A DNA stretch of 7,571 nucleotides from NCBI GenBank assembly GCA_019634245.1, contig JAHQVR010000243.1:1-7571 (forward strand). The letters run 5' to 3'. The position numbers and the translations under genes were made by a program. Positions 6,469 to 7,571 of the stretch are shown here, one piece after another. The notes under the pieces were generated by a model. It made no database searches. It had not been told where the DNA came from and was given only the letters and a program-made list of their open reading frames with translations. How positions within the stretch are numbered: position 1 is the first letter of the stretch; every line of letters starts with the position of its first letter. This DNA is from Gammaproteobacteria bacterium (lineage in GTDB: Bacteria > Pseudomonadota > Gammaproteobacteria > Granulosicoccales > Granulosicoccaceae).

Positions 6469-7571
6469 ATGGCTTTTTCGCACTTTCCATCCACTACATT
6501 GCCGCAGCTGTGTATTGTTTTAGTAGGCCTTTTATCGGGTAACGTTTACGCACAGTCGACTTTGCCCATAGCTGACGCCCATATCCATTACAGCCACGAT
6601 TCAGTTGAATTCACACCTGCTGAGCGGGTCATTGAACTGATGCGTGGGGCCAATTTGAAATTTGCACTGGTATCCAGCTCAGATGACAACGGCACACAAC
6701 TACTCAGTGAGCTTGCTCCCGATCTTATTGTGCCCGGCCTGCGGCCCTATCGCCGACGGGGCGAAACAAGTACTTGGTTTACCGACGATGGCGCCTTGGC
6801 ATACGTTGAGCAGCTGTTAGAAAACAACCACTATGCAACTATCGGAGAATTCCATCTTTACGGTGAAAGCGCCGACCTTCCTATACCGCGCCGAATTGTT
6901 GAACTCGCCGATGAGTACAATCTGATTCTTCATGCGCATTCAGATGCCGACGCCGTGGAGCGATTACTGGCCCAAAGTCCGGATGTCAAAGTTCTTTGGG
7001 CACACTCAGGTTTTGAATCCCCTGAAGATATAGCTAACATGCTGGCTAAGCACGATAGGCTGTGGGCTGATCTTGCGTTTCGCTCAGAGGTTGGCAGCGG
7101 TGGACAACTGAGTAGCGACTGGATCGAACTTTTCACGCAATTCCCCGATCGCATGATGTTAGGTACCGATACTTATACACCTGAGCGAATGTACTTCTTA
7201 CCAGAACATGCAGCGGGGGCACGCGTCTGGTTAGAGTCTCTCCCGCTGGAACTGGCAGAAAACGTCGCATGGAAAAACGCTTTCAATCTGATCATGCCGC
7301 ATTGGGATGCTAATAAGCCACAAGCACAGAGTGTGGCCGTTAGCGCCAGTGAAGACGATGAACCGTCAAACACAACCTGTGGAATAAACGCTGAAGACAC
7401 CACGCATATCGTTGGCGATGCACCAACAATCGTTGTGCAGGCTTTACAAACAATACAAGTTAGCGAACCTTTTTCAGTACTCATCTCTGTGTGCGATACC
7501 GATGTCTCTGATATGTCGCTTGAACTCAATGCCACTATGCCCGCGCATGGGCACGGTATGAACTACGAACC
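6469..7571 (+). CDS. Exported metal-dependent amidohydrolase fused to a YtkA-like domain (partial, 3' end outside window)
   Basis: The frame is open from ATG 6469 to the window edge (367 residues, no stop). An N-terminal hydrophobic stretch (QLCIVLVGLLSGNVYA, cleavage likely after Ala28) looks like a Sec signal peptide, though it lacks basic residues. A TIM-barrel amidohydrolase domain (Amidohydro_2-like) follows with a complete candidate metal set: His38-x-His40 (DAHIH), GEFH at 126-129, His155/His157 (LHAHSD), His179 (WAHSGF) and Asp234 (LGTDTY). The barrel ends near residue 279. After an acidic linker (about 280-318) comes a beta-rich segment (319-367) with PFSVLISVCDTD and MPAHGHGMNY, typical of the YtkA-like domain, some members of which are linked to copper handling. 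The product is predicted to be periplasmic, and the hydrolysed substrate is unknown. AGGG 7 nt before the ATG is a plausible ribosome-binding site. Confidence 0.85.
   Translation, partial: MAFSHFPSTTLPQLCIVLVGLLSGNVYAQSTLPIADAHIHYSHDSVEFTPAERVIELMRGANLKFALVSSSDDNGTQLLSELAPDLIVPGLRPYRRRGETSTWFTDDGALAYVEQLLENNHYATIGEFHLYGESADLPIPRRIVELADEYNLILHAHSDADAVERLLAQSPDVKVLWAHSGFESPEDIANMLAKHDRLWADLAFRSEVGSGGQLSSDWIELFTQFPDRMMLGTDTYTPERMYFLPEHAAGARVWLESLPLELAENVAWKNAFNLIMPHWDANKPQAQSVAVSASEDDEPSNTTCGINAEDTTHIVGDAPTIVVQALQTIQVSEPFSVLISVCDTDVSDMSLELNATMPAHGHGMNYE

Noticed and set aside
6930..7535. Minus-strand frames of 74 and 120 codons
   Set aside because: They are antisense to the amidohydrolase/YtkA-like frame, which has metal ligands and domain motifs on the plus strand.

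Overview
The window looks like chromosomal DNA of a Gammaproteobacterium of moderate GC content, possibly marine. This is an inference from gene style: a Dpp/Opp-type importer with a fused double ATPase, a XenA/YqjM-type ene-reductase, and an exported amidohydrolase carrying a YtkA-like domain. No rRNA, tRNA, CRISPR array, insertion sequence or phage gene was seen.

Positions 1-3736 (+ strand) are the distal part of a peptide-type ABC importer operon. It holds the last residues of a DppB-like permease, a DppC-like permease, a single protein carrying both ATPase domains (DppD-DppF fused), and a 322-residue protein of unknown function that begins Met-Thr and may be an Ntn-hydrolase-like enzyme. 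The junctions are extremely tight (1-nt overlap, 4-nt ATGA overlap, 1-nt gap), so the four genes are almost certainly co-transcribed and translationally coupled. The last protein probably acts on, or helps to use, whatever the transporter imports. The substrate-binding protein and most of the first permease lie upstream of the window.

Positions 3836-6175 (- strand) hold three genes read in the same direction: an Old Yellow Enzyme family flavin oxidoreductase (upstream), a small basic two-helix membrane protein, and a DMT/EamA-family permease. The permease is only 206 residues long and appears to have lost the middle of the usual 10-helix protein through an in-frame deletion. Two perfect 7-bp inverted repeats lie between the small gene and the permease gene.

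Positions 6176-6468 form a divergent intergenic region. From 6469 to the end of the window (+ strand) an open reading frame with no stop encodes an exported metal-dependent amidohydrolase whose C-terminus runs into a YtkA-like domain with an MPAHGHGMNY motif. It is cut off by the window edge.

The three most interesting points are the uncharacterised protein welded to the peptide importer operon, the amidohydrolase/YtkA-like fusion, and the internally deleted EamA permease.
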